A stretch of DNA of 16,857 bases from Alphaproteobacteria bacterium. Lineage in GTDB: Bacteria > Pseudomonadota > Alphaproteobacteria > Sphingomonadales > Rhodothalassiaceae. The position numbers and the translations under genes were made by a program. The DNA is taken from the NCBI GenBank assembly GCA_003695555.1, contig RFIU01000278.1, forward strand, positions 1 through 16,857, given 5' to 3'. Below the pieces are notes generated by a model that ran no database searches, was not told the DNA's origin, and saw only the letters and a program-made list of their open reading frames with translations. Shown piece by piece: positions 7,872 to 15,289 of this stretch (the stretch's first letter is position 1; the number at the start of each line of letters is the position of its first letter).

Positions 7872-7883
7872 GCATCATGATGC
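7872..7883. promoter_or_regulatory. Perfect 12-base palindrome between the CtrA-like box and the cyclase gene
   Basis: GCATCATGATGC is its own reverse complement, 14 bases downstream of the TTAA-N7-TTAA box and 48 bases before ATG 7932. It could be a second operator in the same promoter or chance. Confidence 0.3.
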
Positions 7884-7931
7884 GAAAATCGGCGCGAGTC
7901 CGGGGGATCCGCCAAGGTGGCAGGAATCGGC

Positions 7932-9761
7932 ATGAACAACCGCGGAAAAGCGGAATGGGCGATCGGGCAAGCGGACGGGACGACGCAGGGCGCAACCGTG
8001 ACGCTTCACCTGGATGCGCGCGGCGAGGTTCTTCGGGCTTCGGGGGGGGAGGCGGCGCGGGCCCTGCAGGATGCTCTGAAGCGGCATGACCCGTCGCTTC
8101 GCGCGCTGCTGGTGACCGCACTTGCCGGCGGCGAGCCGGTAATGGCGCGCGTCGTTCTGGAAGGCGAAGACCGGCCGGAAACCCCGTCGGATGCCGAGGC
8201 TCCCGCCAACACCATGGAAGAAGGCGCTCGCCGTGCCTTCGAGGTCTGCATCGTTCCGTCCACCGATCGTCGTCATGGCGGTGTCGTTCTCAGCGCTCGC
8301 GAGGTCAGCTTCGAGGACAATCTTACCCGCGCGCTGCTCAAGAGCCGGGAGCTCTACAAGGATCTGATGTTCTGTTCGGCCGATTTCGGGTGGGAAACGG
8401 ACGCGCAGGGGCGCTTCACCTATGTCAGTCCCAATGGCGCGCTGGGCTGGCGGCCGCAGGAAATGGCCGGCCGACGGGCGGCGGAGCTCTTCGGGCTCGA
8501 TCCGGACAACGTCAATCCCTTCGAAACCCGCGAGCCGGTACGTGCCCTGAAGTGCCGGGCGCGGGATCGTGATGGCGGTTCGGTAACCCTCTCGGTTTCC
8601 GCGGTGCCGGTGACGGGCCCCGATGGCCTGTGCGGTGCCCGTGGGGTGGCCCGCGACATCACCGCCGAAATCGAGCGCGAAGCCGAACGCGAACTGGAGC
8701 ACGCCCGTCAGAATCTGCTGGCGCGCATGGTGCTCGAGATCCGCTCGCACGCTAGCCCGGAAGCGATTCTCGCCAAGGCCGCCGAAGAGGCGGGCGAGGC
8801 ATTGCGCTCTGCCAGCGGCTGGGCGCTGGCACGTCGGGCGACGGAAGGAGGAGAAAAGGCCGGCAGGCTGGACGATCCCGGTCAATTGCTTTGGTGCTGC
8901 GAGGGGGAAAGTGGCGAACTGGCTCAAGCTGCGGTCAGCCGTCTGCTTTCGGAGCGCGGCTGGGCGGATGCAACCGGTGCCGAGGAGGTGGTCGTCGAAC
9001 TGGATGCCGAAGAACGGCATGCGCTGGTCGCCTTCGCCAGGGCCGAGGGCATCGCCGGTGCCATCACCTTCATCCGCGACACAGGCAGCGAACCCTGGCG
9101 TGCACATGAAATCGAACTGGTGCACGGCCTTGCCGGTCATATCGCCATCGCCTTGCAGCAGGCGGCCATTCTCGAACAGCTTGAACATCTTTCCCGCACC
9201 GATGAACTGACCGGTCTGCTCAATCGTCGCGCCTTTTTTGCCGACACCGAACAGCGCATGCGCCATCAGCGGCGTACCGGCCGCCCCTCGGCGATGCTCT
9301 ATATCGACCTCGACAATTTCAAGCAGGTCAACGATCGCCTCGGCCATGCGGCAGGGGATGCCGTTCTGCGCCTGCTTGGTCGCCACCTTGCCGAGGGCAG
9401 CCGGGCCGGCGATCGGGCGGGCCGGCTCGGAGGTGACGAATTCGCCCTCTGGCTCGAAGACACGGATCTCGAGGGAGCCAAACGAAAGGCCGAAAAGCTG
9501 CTCGCCATCATCCCCGAGCTGCGTGAAGCGGCCGGTGATGCAAATCTTCCGCTCGGCCTGTCGATCGGCCTGGTGATGAGTCCCTGGCCGGCGGCCGAGA
9601 CACCGGCCGACCTTCTGGAAATTGCCGATGCCGCACTCTATCAGGCCAAGGAGCATGGCAAATCGCGCCTCGTCATCGCGACGCCGGGGCAGGAAGGCAG
9701 GGGTGACGAGACGCCCGCCGGTCTTCCGGATGATGACGGGCAGCAGGTTCGCGCAGGGTAG
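7932..9761 (+). CDS. Soluble PAS-GAF-GGDEF diguanylate cyclase
   Basis: A 609-residue protein making c-di-GMP from two GTP. Residues 1-135 are an unrecognised, possibly degenerate PAS-like region. A PAS domain spans about 140-255 (WETDAQGRFTYVSPNGALGWRPQEM, closing with GVARDIT), a GAF-like domain about 265-410, and the GGDEF domain about 420-580, opening with DELTGLLNRRAFF (D424). The active-site motif is intact (GGDEF, 500-504), and R491-A-G-D494 five residues before it is a canonical inhibitory site, so product inhibition is expected. No membrane segment is visible, so it probably senses a cytoplasmic signal. I chose ATG 7932, with AGGA 6 bases upstream, over GTG 7917. DUF2336 follows after 18 bases. 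Confidence 0.92.
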   Translation: MNNRGKAEWAIGQADGTTQGATVTLHLDARGEVLRASGGEAARALQDALKRHDPSLRALLVTALAGGEPVMARVVLEGEDRPETPSDAEAPANTMEEGARRAFEVCIVPSTDRRHGGVVLSAREVSFEDNLTRALLKSRELYKDLMFCSADFGWETDAQGRFTYVSPNGALGWRPQEMAGRRAAELFGLDPDNVNPFETREPVRALKCRARDRDGGSVTLSVSAVPVTGPDGLCGARGVARDITAEIEREAERELEHARQNLLARMVLEIRSHASPEAILAKAAEEAGEALRSASGWALARRATEGGEKAGRLDDPGQLLWCCEGESGELAQAAVSRLLSERGWADATGAEEVVVELDAEERHALVAFARAEGIAGAITFIRDTGSEPWRAHEIELVHGLAGHIAIALQQAAILEQLEHLSRTDELTGLLNRRAFFADTEQRMRHQRRTGRPSAMLYIDLDNFKQVNDRLGHAAGDAVLRLLGRHLAEGSRAGDRAGRLGGDEFALWLEDTDLEGAKRKAEKLLAIIPELREAAGDANLPLGLSIGLVMSPWPAAETPADLLEIADAALYQAKEHGKSRLVIATPGQEGRGDETPAGLPDDDGQQVRAG

Positions 9762-9779
9762 AAATCGGCGGATGGACGG

Positions 9780-11030
9780 ATGATGAGCGAAGAAAGGGAG
9801 CAGACACTCGGCCAGCAGCCGATCAGCTATGACGAGGCGCGCCGGCTGCTCGAACGGGGGCGGCTCGATGACCGGCGCGCGCTGGCGCAACGGCAGGACA
9901 TGCGCCCGGAGATCCTCTATTTCCTGGCAGAAGACGAGGATCGCGAGGTCCGCCGCGCGGTTGCCGCCAACCCTGCGGCGCCAATTCATGCCGATCAGCT
10001 GCTCGCCCGAGACAGCGATGACGAGGTGCGTCTTGAACTCGCCCGCAAGATCGCCCGTCTCGTTCCCGATCTGCCGCCCGATGAGTCGATACGGATTCGT
10101 GAGCGCGCGATCGAGCTGCTCGAGTCCCTCGCGCGGGATGCGCTGCCCAAGGTTCGGGCGATGGTTGCCGAAGAGATCAAGCGTTCCGACCGGGTGCCGA
10201 GGGAAATCGTCCGCCAGCTCGCCCGTGATCTCGAATCGATCGTCTGCTGCCCGGTGCTGGAATATTCGCCGCTGCTCGACGAAAACGACCTGCGCGAACT
10301 GATCGCGGCGGGGATGTCGAGCGAGGCGTTGAGCGCCATCGCTCGGCGTGAGAATCTGGACGAGACGGTCAGCGACGATATTGCGGCCACCCTTGACGTG
10401 CCGGCGGTCGCCGCCCTGCTTGCCAATGACAGCGCCCAGATCCGCGAGGACACGCTGGATCGTCTGATCGATCAGGCGCGCGAGGTCGCCGAATGGCATC
10501 AGCCGCTCGCCATGCGCCCGCAGCTCTCGATCCGCGCGATGAAGAGGATCGCCGGTTTCGTCGCCTCGGCGTTGGTTCACCGAATGATGGAACGCAATCC
10601 GATCGATGAAAAGCTTGCCGACGAGATCCTCGACCGGGTACGGCAGCGCATCGCCGAGGAACAGGTAGGCGATGACGAAGCCGCAGAGCTTGCCGCCAAG
10701 GCGCGCGACTTTCATCGCCGAGGCATGCTGAACGACGAATTCGTCCATGATGCGATCGAGAACAATCGTCGCGAGCTGCTGATCCAGTGCCTCGCCGTGA
10801 TGGCCGATATCGAGCCTGCGGTGGTGCGGCGCATCCTGTTGTCGAAGAGCGGGCGAGCGGTTACCGCCCTGGCCTGGAAGGCAGGGCTGAAGATGCGCAC
10901 CGCCTTCAAAATGCAGACCGAGCTTGCGCTCGTCTCACCGTCGCAGCTGGTTCCGGCGAAGGAGGGCAGGGATTATCCGATGGATGAATCGGAGTTGGTC
11001 TGGCATCTCAGCTACTTTCTCGAAGACTGA
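9780..11030 (+). CDS. DUF2336 domain protein with HEAT-like repeats
   Basis: A 416-residue, acidic, almost wholly alpha-helical cytoplasmic protein. Residues about 40-130 contain short HEAT-like helical pairs (ILYFLAEDEDREVRRAVAANPAAP, then QLLARDSDDEVRLELARKIARL). Repeats of this type continue to about 230, and the tail ends in YPMDESELVWHLSYFLED. This pattern matches the DUF2336 family of alphaproteobacteria, which has no established biochemical role known to me. It starts 18 bases after the cyclase stop with GGATGGA before tandem ATGs (9780 and 9783), so it is almost certainly in the same operon and may be a partner or effector in that c-di-GMP circuit; that link is inference. No catalytic motif or membrane segment is seen. 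Confidence 0.8.
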   Translation: MMSEEREQTLGQQPISYDEARRLLERGRLDDRRALAQRQDMRPEILYFLAEDEDREVRRAVAANPAAPIHADQLLARDSDDEVRLELARKIARLVPDLPPDESIRIRERAIELLESLARDALPKVRAMVAEEIKRSDRVPREIVRQLARDLESIVCCPVLEYSPLLDENDLRELIAAGMSSEALSAIARRENLDETVSDDIAATLDVPAVAALLANDSAQIREDTLDRLIDQAREVAEWHQPLAMRPQLSIRAMKRIAGFVASALVHRMMERNPIDEKLADEILDRVRQRIAEEQVGDDEAAELAAKARDFHRRGMLNDEFVHDAIENNRRELLIQCLAVMADIEPAVVRRILLSKSGRAVTALAWKAGLKMRTAFKMQTELALVSPSQLVPAKEGRDYPMDESELVWHLSYFLED

Positions 11031-11081
11031 TCCGCCGATCTCCCGGCAGGGCCTGCCATTCAGGGTACTGGTCTGCTCATG

Positions 11082-11113
11082 AAAAAAAGGCCGGCGGGCG
11101 TGCCGCCGACCTT
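11082..11113 (-). terminator. Intrinsic terminator of the F0 ATP synthase operon
   Basis: On the minus strand an 11-base stem with one mismatch (AAGGTCGGCGG / CCGCCGGCCTT, 5-base loop) runs directly into a run of seven T. It begins 69 bases after the stop of the b-subunit gene. On the plus strand no T-run follows, so it does not obviously stop the convergent DUF2336 operon. Confidence 0.8.
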
Positions 11114-11181
11114 GTGAAATTCGCGCCCGGGTCATCATTTCCGGTTCGCGGTCGCCGCGCGAAGGATGATGCGATGGGTGC

Positions 11182-11703
11182 TCAGCCTTCTGAAAGGCGG
11201 GTCTTCACCTCTTCCAGCGCCCTTGCCATGGCCGCTTCTCCCTCGCCGCCCTTGAGGCGCTCGGCGAGCATCAGTTCGGCAGTGCGGATGCTGACTTCAG
11301 CGGCGGCGACCCGGACATCCTTGACCGCCTTCTCGCGCGCCTGCGAGATGCGCAGTTCTGCCGCCGCCTCGCGCCGCTGGACCAGGGCCCGAAGGGCCTC
11401 ATCCGCCTCCTGCATCATCGCCTGGGCATCGCTTTCGGCCTGCGCGATGATCTCCTCGGCCCGATCGTGGCTCTGACGGTGAGCGTCCTGGGCATCGGCG
11501 AGCGCGGCCTGCGCTTCGTCGCGCAGGCGGCGTGCCTCGGCGAGCTGATTGGCGATGCGCTCGCTGCGCTGATCGAGAGCTTCGCGTACCTTGTGGTGGG
11601 CCCGCAGCCACAGCACCAGGGCGACAAAGCAGAAGAAGGCGACCGCGACCCAGAATTCGGCACTCGCCAGAATGCTTTCGCCGTGTCCGGTTTCCGCCGC
11701 CAT
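11182..11703 (-). CDS. atpF: F0F1 ATP synthase subunit b
   Basis: Peripheral-stalk subunit of the F0 sector, 173 residues. A single N-terminal membrane segment (about 15-33, EFWVAVAFFCFVALVLWL) is followed by a long charged, Ala-rich coiled coil (about 38-170), as expected for b. Its ATG shares one base with the TGA of the b' gene, and AGGAGG lies 7 bases upstream inside that gene, so the two subunits of the heterodimeric stalk are translationally coupled. It is the last gene of the operon, followed by an intrinsic terminator. The b versus b' assignment rests on order and on the lack of the longer N-terminal leader of b'. Confidence 0.93.
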   Translation of the reverse strand: MAAETGHGESILASAEFWVAVAFFCFVALVLWLRAHHKVREALDQRSERIANQLAEARRLRDEAQAALADAQDAHRQSHDRAEEIIAQAESDAQAMMQEADEALRALVQRREAAAELRISQAREKAVKDVRVAAAEVSIRTAELMLAERLKGGEGEAAMARALEEVKTRLSEG

Positions 11704-12251
11704 CAGGCCGCCTCCTGCGTTTGTCTGCGGGCCTTTTCCAGCGCCTCGCGGATCTCGTCCTCTCCGGGTTCGGAAAAGCCCAGTCGCGCGAAGACGCCAT
11801 GGACCGCCTCGTGCGCGATTTCGTCGATCCGGCCAAGAATCTCGTCCTTGGCCCTGGCGATCTCGTCCTCGGCGTCACGGATGCGCTGCCCGAGGCGCTC
11901 TTCGAGGGCGGCGAGTTCGCGCTCGCTTTTCTCCCGCATTTCGTCGCGAGCACGCGCCAGAATACCCTGCGCACGGGTGCGCGCTTCAGCAAGCCGTTCG
12001 GCGATCGCCTCCTTGAGCTCCTCAAGCTCCTTGTGGAGCCGTTCGGCCTCATCGAGGTCAGCGGCGATGCGTTCCTCGCGCTCGGCCATCACCCGCTGGA
12101 TGCGGGGCAGCACGAGGCGCGAGAGAATGACATAGAACAGCACGAAGCTGATCGCCAGCCAGACCACCTGCGGCTGGAAGGTGGTGACATCGAAGGGGGG
12201 GAAGTTCGGCCCCTCCTCGCTGCTCGGAACTTCGCTCACCTGTTCGGTCAT
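11703..12251 (-). CDS. atpF2: F0F1 ATP synthase subunit b'
   Basis: Second peripheral-stalk subunit, 182 residues, typical of alphaproteobacteria, cyanobacteria and chloroplasts. A soluble leader (1-22) containing PFDVTTFQPQ is followed by one membrane segment (about 28-46, VVWLAISFVLFYVILSRLV) with the LPRIQRVMAEREERIAADLDEAE continuation characteristic of b', then a long coiled coil to the C-terminus. It pairs with subunit b to link the F1 head to the a subunit. It starts after a 137-base gap from atpE that holds a long inverted repeat, and overlaps the b gene by one base. Confidence 0.93.
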   Translation of the reverse strand: MTEQVSEVPSSEEGPNFPPFDVTTFQPQVVWLAISFVLFYVILSRLVLPRIQRVMAEREERIAADLDEAERLHKELEELKEAIAERLAEARTRAQGILARARDEMREKSERELAALEERLGQRIRDAEDEIARAKDEILGRIDEIAHEAVHGVFARLGFSEPGEDEIREALEKARRQTQEAA

Positions 12252-12322
12252 GGCGTGGATCCCGCCTTGTCGGTTGAAGGCCGGGCGAACCTTCGCACGG
12301 TGCGCCCGTCGCCCCTCGTTCA

Positions 12323-12377
12323 GCGTTCGGCCGCATCACGCATGAAGACCACGCTCGATGGGGATCCGGCCGAACGC
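12323..12377 (-). repeat. Long intercistronic inverted repeat between atpE and the b' gene
   Basis: Perfect 11-base arms, GCGTTCGGCCG at 12323-12333 and CGGCCGAACGC at 12367-12377, around a 33-base loop that has further CATC/GATG pairing. It lies between the atpE stop and the b' start, inside the operon. No T-run follows, so it is more likely an mRNA-stability or partial-attenuation structure than a full terminator. Confidence 0.55.
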
Positions 12378-12384
12378 CGATAGT

Positions 12385-12400
12385 TTCGTCAAACGACGAA
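12385..12400 (-). repeat. Hairpin overlapping the atpE stop codon
   Basis: TTCGTC-N4-GACGAA, a six-base-pair stem with a four-base loop, spans the stop codon of atpE (12389-12391). It stands eight bases from the larger inverted repeat. It may be partly forced by the IFVV coding sequence. Confidence 0.35.
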
Positions 12401-12616
12401 GATCAGAAGGATGGCGATGACCAGGGCGAACAGCGCGATCGCTTCGGTCAGAGCGAAGCCGAGCAGCAGGTTGCCGAACAGTTTCGGCGCTGCCGACGGG
12501 TTGCGCAGCGCGCCGGCCAGATAGTTGCCGAAGATCAGGCCGAGGCCGATGCCCGGACCAGCGAGCGCCAGGGTCGCGATGCCGGCGCCGATGAGCTTTG
12601 CAGCTTCAGGTTCCAT
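12389..12616 (-). CDS. atpE: F0F1 ATP synthase subunit c
   Basis: Proteolipid of the proton-driven c-ring, 75 residues forming a two-helix hairpin. Helix 1 carries the glycine-spaced packing motif (G20, G22, G24, G26), the polar loop is ALRNPSAA (about 36-43), and helix 2 contains the proton-carrying E58 in [13 protein letters not shown]. The Glu and the absence of the sodium-binding polar ligands known from Na+-type rings suggest a proton ring. Pro at 21 within the glycine motif is a minor peculiarity. AGGAAA precedes the ATG. The gene lies 80 bases after atpB and 137 before b', a larger gap than elsewhere in the operon. Confidence 0.97.
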   Translation of the reverse strand: MEPEAAKLIGAGIATLALAGPGIGLGLIFGNYLAGALRNPSAAPKLFGNLLLGFALTEAIALFALVIAILLIFVV

Positions 12617-12696
12617 GGGAAGTTTCCTTCTGTTCGAGGGTTGCGGTTATCGGTTTGTCCGTTTCCTGGGATCGTGATGCCCCGGCGCCCTTCTTG

Positions 12697-13446
12697 TCAG
12701 TGGGCCGGGTGCAGGGCGTCATTCAGATAGATGCATGAGAGAATTGCGAAGACATAGGCCTGCAGCACGGCGACGAGAAATTCGAGACCGGTCAGCGCGA
12801 AGTCGAAGGCGAAGGGCAGGACCGCGGCACCGATCCCGAGAATGCTGCCGAGCGCGCCGAGCGAGACGACGAAACCGGCGAAGACCTTCAGCATCAGATG
12901 GCCGGCGAGCATGTTCGCGAACAGTCGCACCGACAGCGAAACCGGGCGCATGAAATAGGAGATGATCTCCATCGGCACGATCATGAAGAGCAGCGCGAGC
13001 GGCACGCCGGAAGGTGCGAACAGACGCAGGAATTTCCAGCCGTGCTTGATGAAGCCGATGATCGTCACGCCGACGAAGACGGTCGCCGCCAGCGAGAAGG
13101 TGACGATGATGTGGCTGGTGACGGTAAAGGAATAGGGCAGCAGGCCGGCGAGATTGGCGCCGAGCAGGAAGGCGAACAGCGTGAAGATGAAGGGGAAGAA
13201 CTGCCGCCCTTCCTCGCCGGCATTGTCGCGGACCATGCCGGCGACGAATTCGTAGAACATCTCTGCCGCCGACTGCATCCGCCCCGGCACCGTCTGGGCG
13301 CGCCGGACGGCCAGGAAGAAGAAGAGCGAAAGCGTCGCGACGATACCGATCATCCAAAGCGAGGAGTTGGTGATCGAGGCATTGATGCCGGCCACTTCCA
13401 GCGGCACGTGGGTGTGAATCTCGAACTGTTCGATCGGATTGGCCAC
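12697..13446 (-). CDS. atpB: F0F1 ATP synthase subunit a
   Basis: Membrane subunit providing the proton half-channels, 249 residues with five to six membrane helices. The essential Arg is R174 in [13 protein letters not shown], and [11 protein letters not shown], the [28 protein letters not shown] block and a last helix with [19 protein letters not shown] are all typical. I chose GTG 13446 ([10 protein letters not shown]), because AGGA lies 7 bases upstream and alphaproteobacterial a subunits begin this way. The frame is open to an ATG at 13590, but the extra 48 residues are not family-like and would contain the promoter candidate. No atpI is found before it. Confidence 0.95.
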   Translation of the reverse strand: MANPIEQFEIHTHVPLEVAGINASITNSSLWMIGIVATLSLFFFLAVRRAQTVPGRMQSAAEMFYEFVAGMVRDNAGEEGRQFFPFIFTLFAFLLGANLAGLLPYSFTVTSHIIVTFSLAATVFVGVTIIGFIKHGWKFLRLFAPSGVPLALLFMIVPMEIISYFMRPVSLSVRLFANMLAGHLMLKVFAGFVVSLGALGSILGIGAAVLPFAFDFALTGLEFLVAVLQAYVFAILSCIYLNDALHPAH

Positions 13447-13453
13447 GGTCGGG

Positions 13454-13457
13454 TCCT
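13454..13457 (-). promoter_or_regulatory. atpB: Ribosome binding site deciding the GTG start of atpB
   Basis: AGGA stands 7 bases before GTG 13446 on the minus strand. It supports the shorter, family-like start over ATG 13590. Confidence 0.5.
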
Positions 13458-13536
13458 GCTCGCTGATTTTCGCCGTTCGTCGGCGCGGGTTGGGGGCGGT
13501 GCCGAGGCCATTGCCGTCCCGCGCAGGTTCGCGCGC

Positions 13537-13565
13537 TTGGAAGCAAAGCTGGCGCGGCATGTCAA
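13537..13565 (-). promoter_or_regulatory. atpB: Candidate promoter of the F0 operon
   Basis: A perfect -35 hexamer TTGACA (13565-13560), preceded by CCCC, lies 113 bases before the atpB GTG. The hexamer 17 bases downstream, TTCCAA, is a poor -10 match, so the -35 is the main evidence. Confidence 0.4.
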
Positions 13566-13656
13566 GGGGTTTGTCCGCATCGGATGCCACTTCCCGTGAC
13601 GGTCGGCGATGACGAAGGGGAAGGCGGCGAGCGCCTCGCGCGGCCAGGCGATGATT

Positions 13657-13693
13657 GTTCGGCCGGTACGGCCGACCGTCTTCCGGCGGTCGG
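13657..13693 (-). terminator. Two overlapping hairpins just after the chemoreceptor gene (weak terminator candidate)
   Basis: A perfect 7-base stem (CCGACCG / CGGTCGG, 13672-13693, 8-base loop) begins 5 bases after the chemoreceptor stop. It overlaps an alternative 8-base stem with one mismatch (GTTCGGCC / GGCCGACC, 13657-13677). The two cannot form together. No T-run follows, so termination would be inefficient or Rho-dependent. Confidence 0.35.
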
Positions 13694-13698
13694 GGCCG

Positions 13699-15072
13699 TT
13701 ATCCTTCGTCGGCAACTCGCAGCGTTTCGAGCAGGCGCATGACCTCTTGCGAGGCCTCTTCCATCTTGGCGATCGCTGCCAGGGCATCCTCATGACGCCC
13801 TTGCTCGAAGCAGCGGGCCGCCTCCTTGCCGAAACGATGGACGCGCTCGTGCGGATCCTCCAGATCGCGAAAGGCCGGGTGACTGCCGAAGCGCTTGCTG
13901 GCATCGCTGTAGTACCAGCGGCCGAGCCGGCAGGAATGATGGTCGGCAAGTTCGTCGGCCGACAAGGCCAGCCTGCCGGCGGCCATCGCGATCAGGCGGC
14001 GCTTCCAGATCACATGGTCGGCCTTGGCAAGACGGATCACCTTGCCCCGGAATTCGGTTTCGGCAACGTCCTGCATCTCGTCGGCGATGGCGTGATCGAG
14101 CCGGTCGGTCGAATCCGCCAGCGCATTGATCGAATCGAGATTGCGCCGGCTCATCTCGGCCACCGCATTGACGCCCTGAGCGATCTCGCCGACAGCTTCC
14201 GACTGCTGACCGATGATGCCCGCAACTTCACCCATCCGGCTGGCGACGGCATCGACCTGAGCACCGACCGATTCGACCTGCTGGCCCAGGGTATCGACCG
14301 TCGCGCGACCCGATTCGGCGACCTCGGCACCGGCAGACATGACATCGCCGATGCGATCGACCTGCTGCAGCAGGGCTTCGATCCGGGTACGGATGTCGTC
14401 GGTCGCCTTGGCGGTCTGTTGTGATAGGTTCTTGACCTCATTGGCGACGACGGCAAAGCCCTTTCCGGCCTCGCCGGCGCGCGCCGCCTCGATCGTCGCG
14501 TTGAGTGCGAGCAGATTGGTCTGGCTGGCGATCTTCTCGATTTCCTTGACAATACCGCCGATCTCCTGGGACGCCTGTCCCAGAGCCTCGACATCGGCGG
14601 CCGCCTCCTGAACTCGCTGGGCGAGATCCTGAAAGGCGCTGATCGCCTCATGTACACGGGTGATGCTGTCCTGGACCGATTGCTTGGCTTCCTCCGCTCC
14701 GGCAGCGGCACTGTCGGAAGATGCCGTCATTTCCCGCACAGATGCCACCAGTTCCTCCACCGCCGCAGCCATCGACTGGGCGCTTTCGCTGGCTTCGCGT
14801 ACCGGCGCGATGAGACGGGCGGTGAGGCCGCCGATCTCGTTGGCCTCGATCGCGGTCTGGACGACATGGTCCGCATGGGTGCGTTGACTGGCGACCAATT
14901 TCGCGCCGAGCTCACGAACGAGTTCGCCGATTCTGCCGCCGCCGGCCGGCGACGGAGCCGCGTAATTTCCCTGAATCAGGGCGGCGAGGTATTCCTGAAG
15001 GGCCGCCTCCTCCCGACCGCCGTCGCTTGAATGTTCGTCACGAGAAGCAATCGTCGAAGTCATGCTGTCCAT
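13699..15072 (-). CDS. Soluble methyl-accepting chemotaxis protein with C-terminal CZB zinc-binding domain
   Basis: A 457-residue cytoplasmic chemoreceptor with no membrane segment or signal peptide. The coiled-coil signalling domain spans about 90-330 with the hairpin tip [43 protein letters not shown] near 165-210, where CheA and CheW bind. A chemoreceptor zinc-binding (CZB) domain follows at about 340-450: [24 protein letters not shown] and [10 protein letters not shown] supply the expected three His and one Cys. I chose ATG 15072 because AAGGAG lies 9 bases upstream; the frame is open to ATG 15135, adding 21 residues and lacking a good ribosome binding site. CZB domains are known to sense zinc or oxidants such as HOCl; the signal here is not known. 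Confidence 0.92.
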   Translation of the reverse strand: MDSMTSTIASRDEHSSDGGREEAALQEYLAALIQGNYAAPSPAGGGRIGELVRELGAKLVASQRTHADHVVQTAIEANEIGGLTARLIAPVREASESAQSMAAAVEELVASVREMTASSDSAAAGAEEAKQSVQDSITRVHEAISAFQDLAQRVQEAAADVEALGQASQEIGGIVKEIEKIASQTNLLALNATIEAARAGEAGKGFAVVANEVKNLSQQTAKATDDIRTRIEALLQQVDRIGDVMSAGAEVAESGRATVDTLGQQVESVGAQVDAVASRMGEVAGIIGQQSEAVGEIAQGVNAVAEMSRRNLDSINALADSTDRLDHAIADEMQDVAETEFRGKVIRLAKADHVIWKRRLIAMAAGRLALSADELADHHSCRLGRWYYSDASKRFGSHPAFRDLEDPHERVHRFGKEAARCFEQGRHEDALAAIAKMEEASQEVMRLLETLRVADEG

Positions 15073-15081
15073 GGCGGCGGA

Positions 15082-15087
15082 CTCCTT
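15082..15087 (-). promoter_or_regulatory. Shine-Dalgarno site favouring ATG 15072 for the chemoreceptor
   Basis: AAGGAG stands 9 bases before ATG 15072 on the minus strand. The upstream candidates at 15135, 15099 and 15096 have weaker sites. Confidence 0.5.
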
Positions 15088-15193
15088 GGCATTCATCATT
15101 CGATCCCGACCGAGATCCTGCCCGGCGGTTGACATGTGCGCCGTCCAAGCGTCGCAATGCCGGGCGATTTCCCGCGATCGGGGCAGGACTGGA

Positions 15194-15213
15194 CTTTTCC
15201 TATAGGGGAAAAG
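15194..15213. repeat. Inverted repeat upstream of the chemoreceptor gene
   Basis: CTTTTCC-TATAGG-GGAAAAG, seven-base perfect arms, 121 bases upstream of ATG 15072 and 76 bases after the MFS stop. No T-run follows, so an operator or promoter-linked element is more likely than a terminator. A TTAA tetramer lies 3 bases away (15216-15219). Confidence 0.35.
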
Positions 15214-15289
15214 GCTTAACGATCGGTTGCGTTTTTCACATCGTCAGAGGTGGAAAGCGGGTCGAGCGGGGATTATCGTTCCGGAAACG

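Noticed and set aside
7875..10748. A 957-codon open frame on the minus strand opposite the cyclase and DUF2336 genes
   Set aside because: It is the antisense shadow of two well-recognised plus-strand genes; the product shows no family motif and reads as the reverse of GC-rich codon bias.
11045..11057. GGCAG-GGC-CTGCC hairpin after the DUF2336 gene as its terminator
   Set aside because: Only five base pairs and no T-run follows on the plus strand.
13447..13590. A longer atpB beginning at ATG 13590
   Set aside because: The extra 48 residues are hydrophilic and unlike AtpB, and the TTGACA promoter candidate would lie inside them; GTG 13446 has a ribosome binding site and matches the family N-terminus.
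15278..15289. CGTTTCCGGAACG-like dyad just after the MFS stop as a terminator
   Set aside because: The stem is short and interrupted and there is no T-run on the minus strand.
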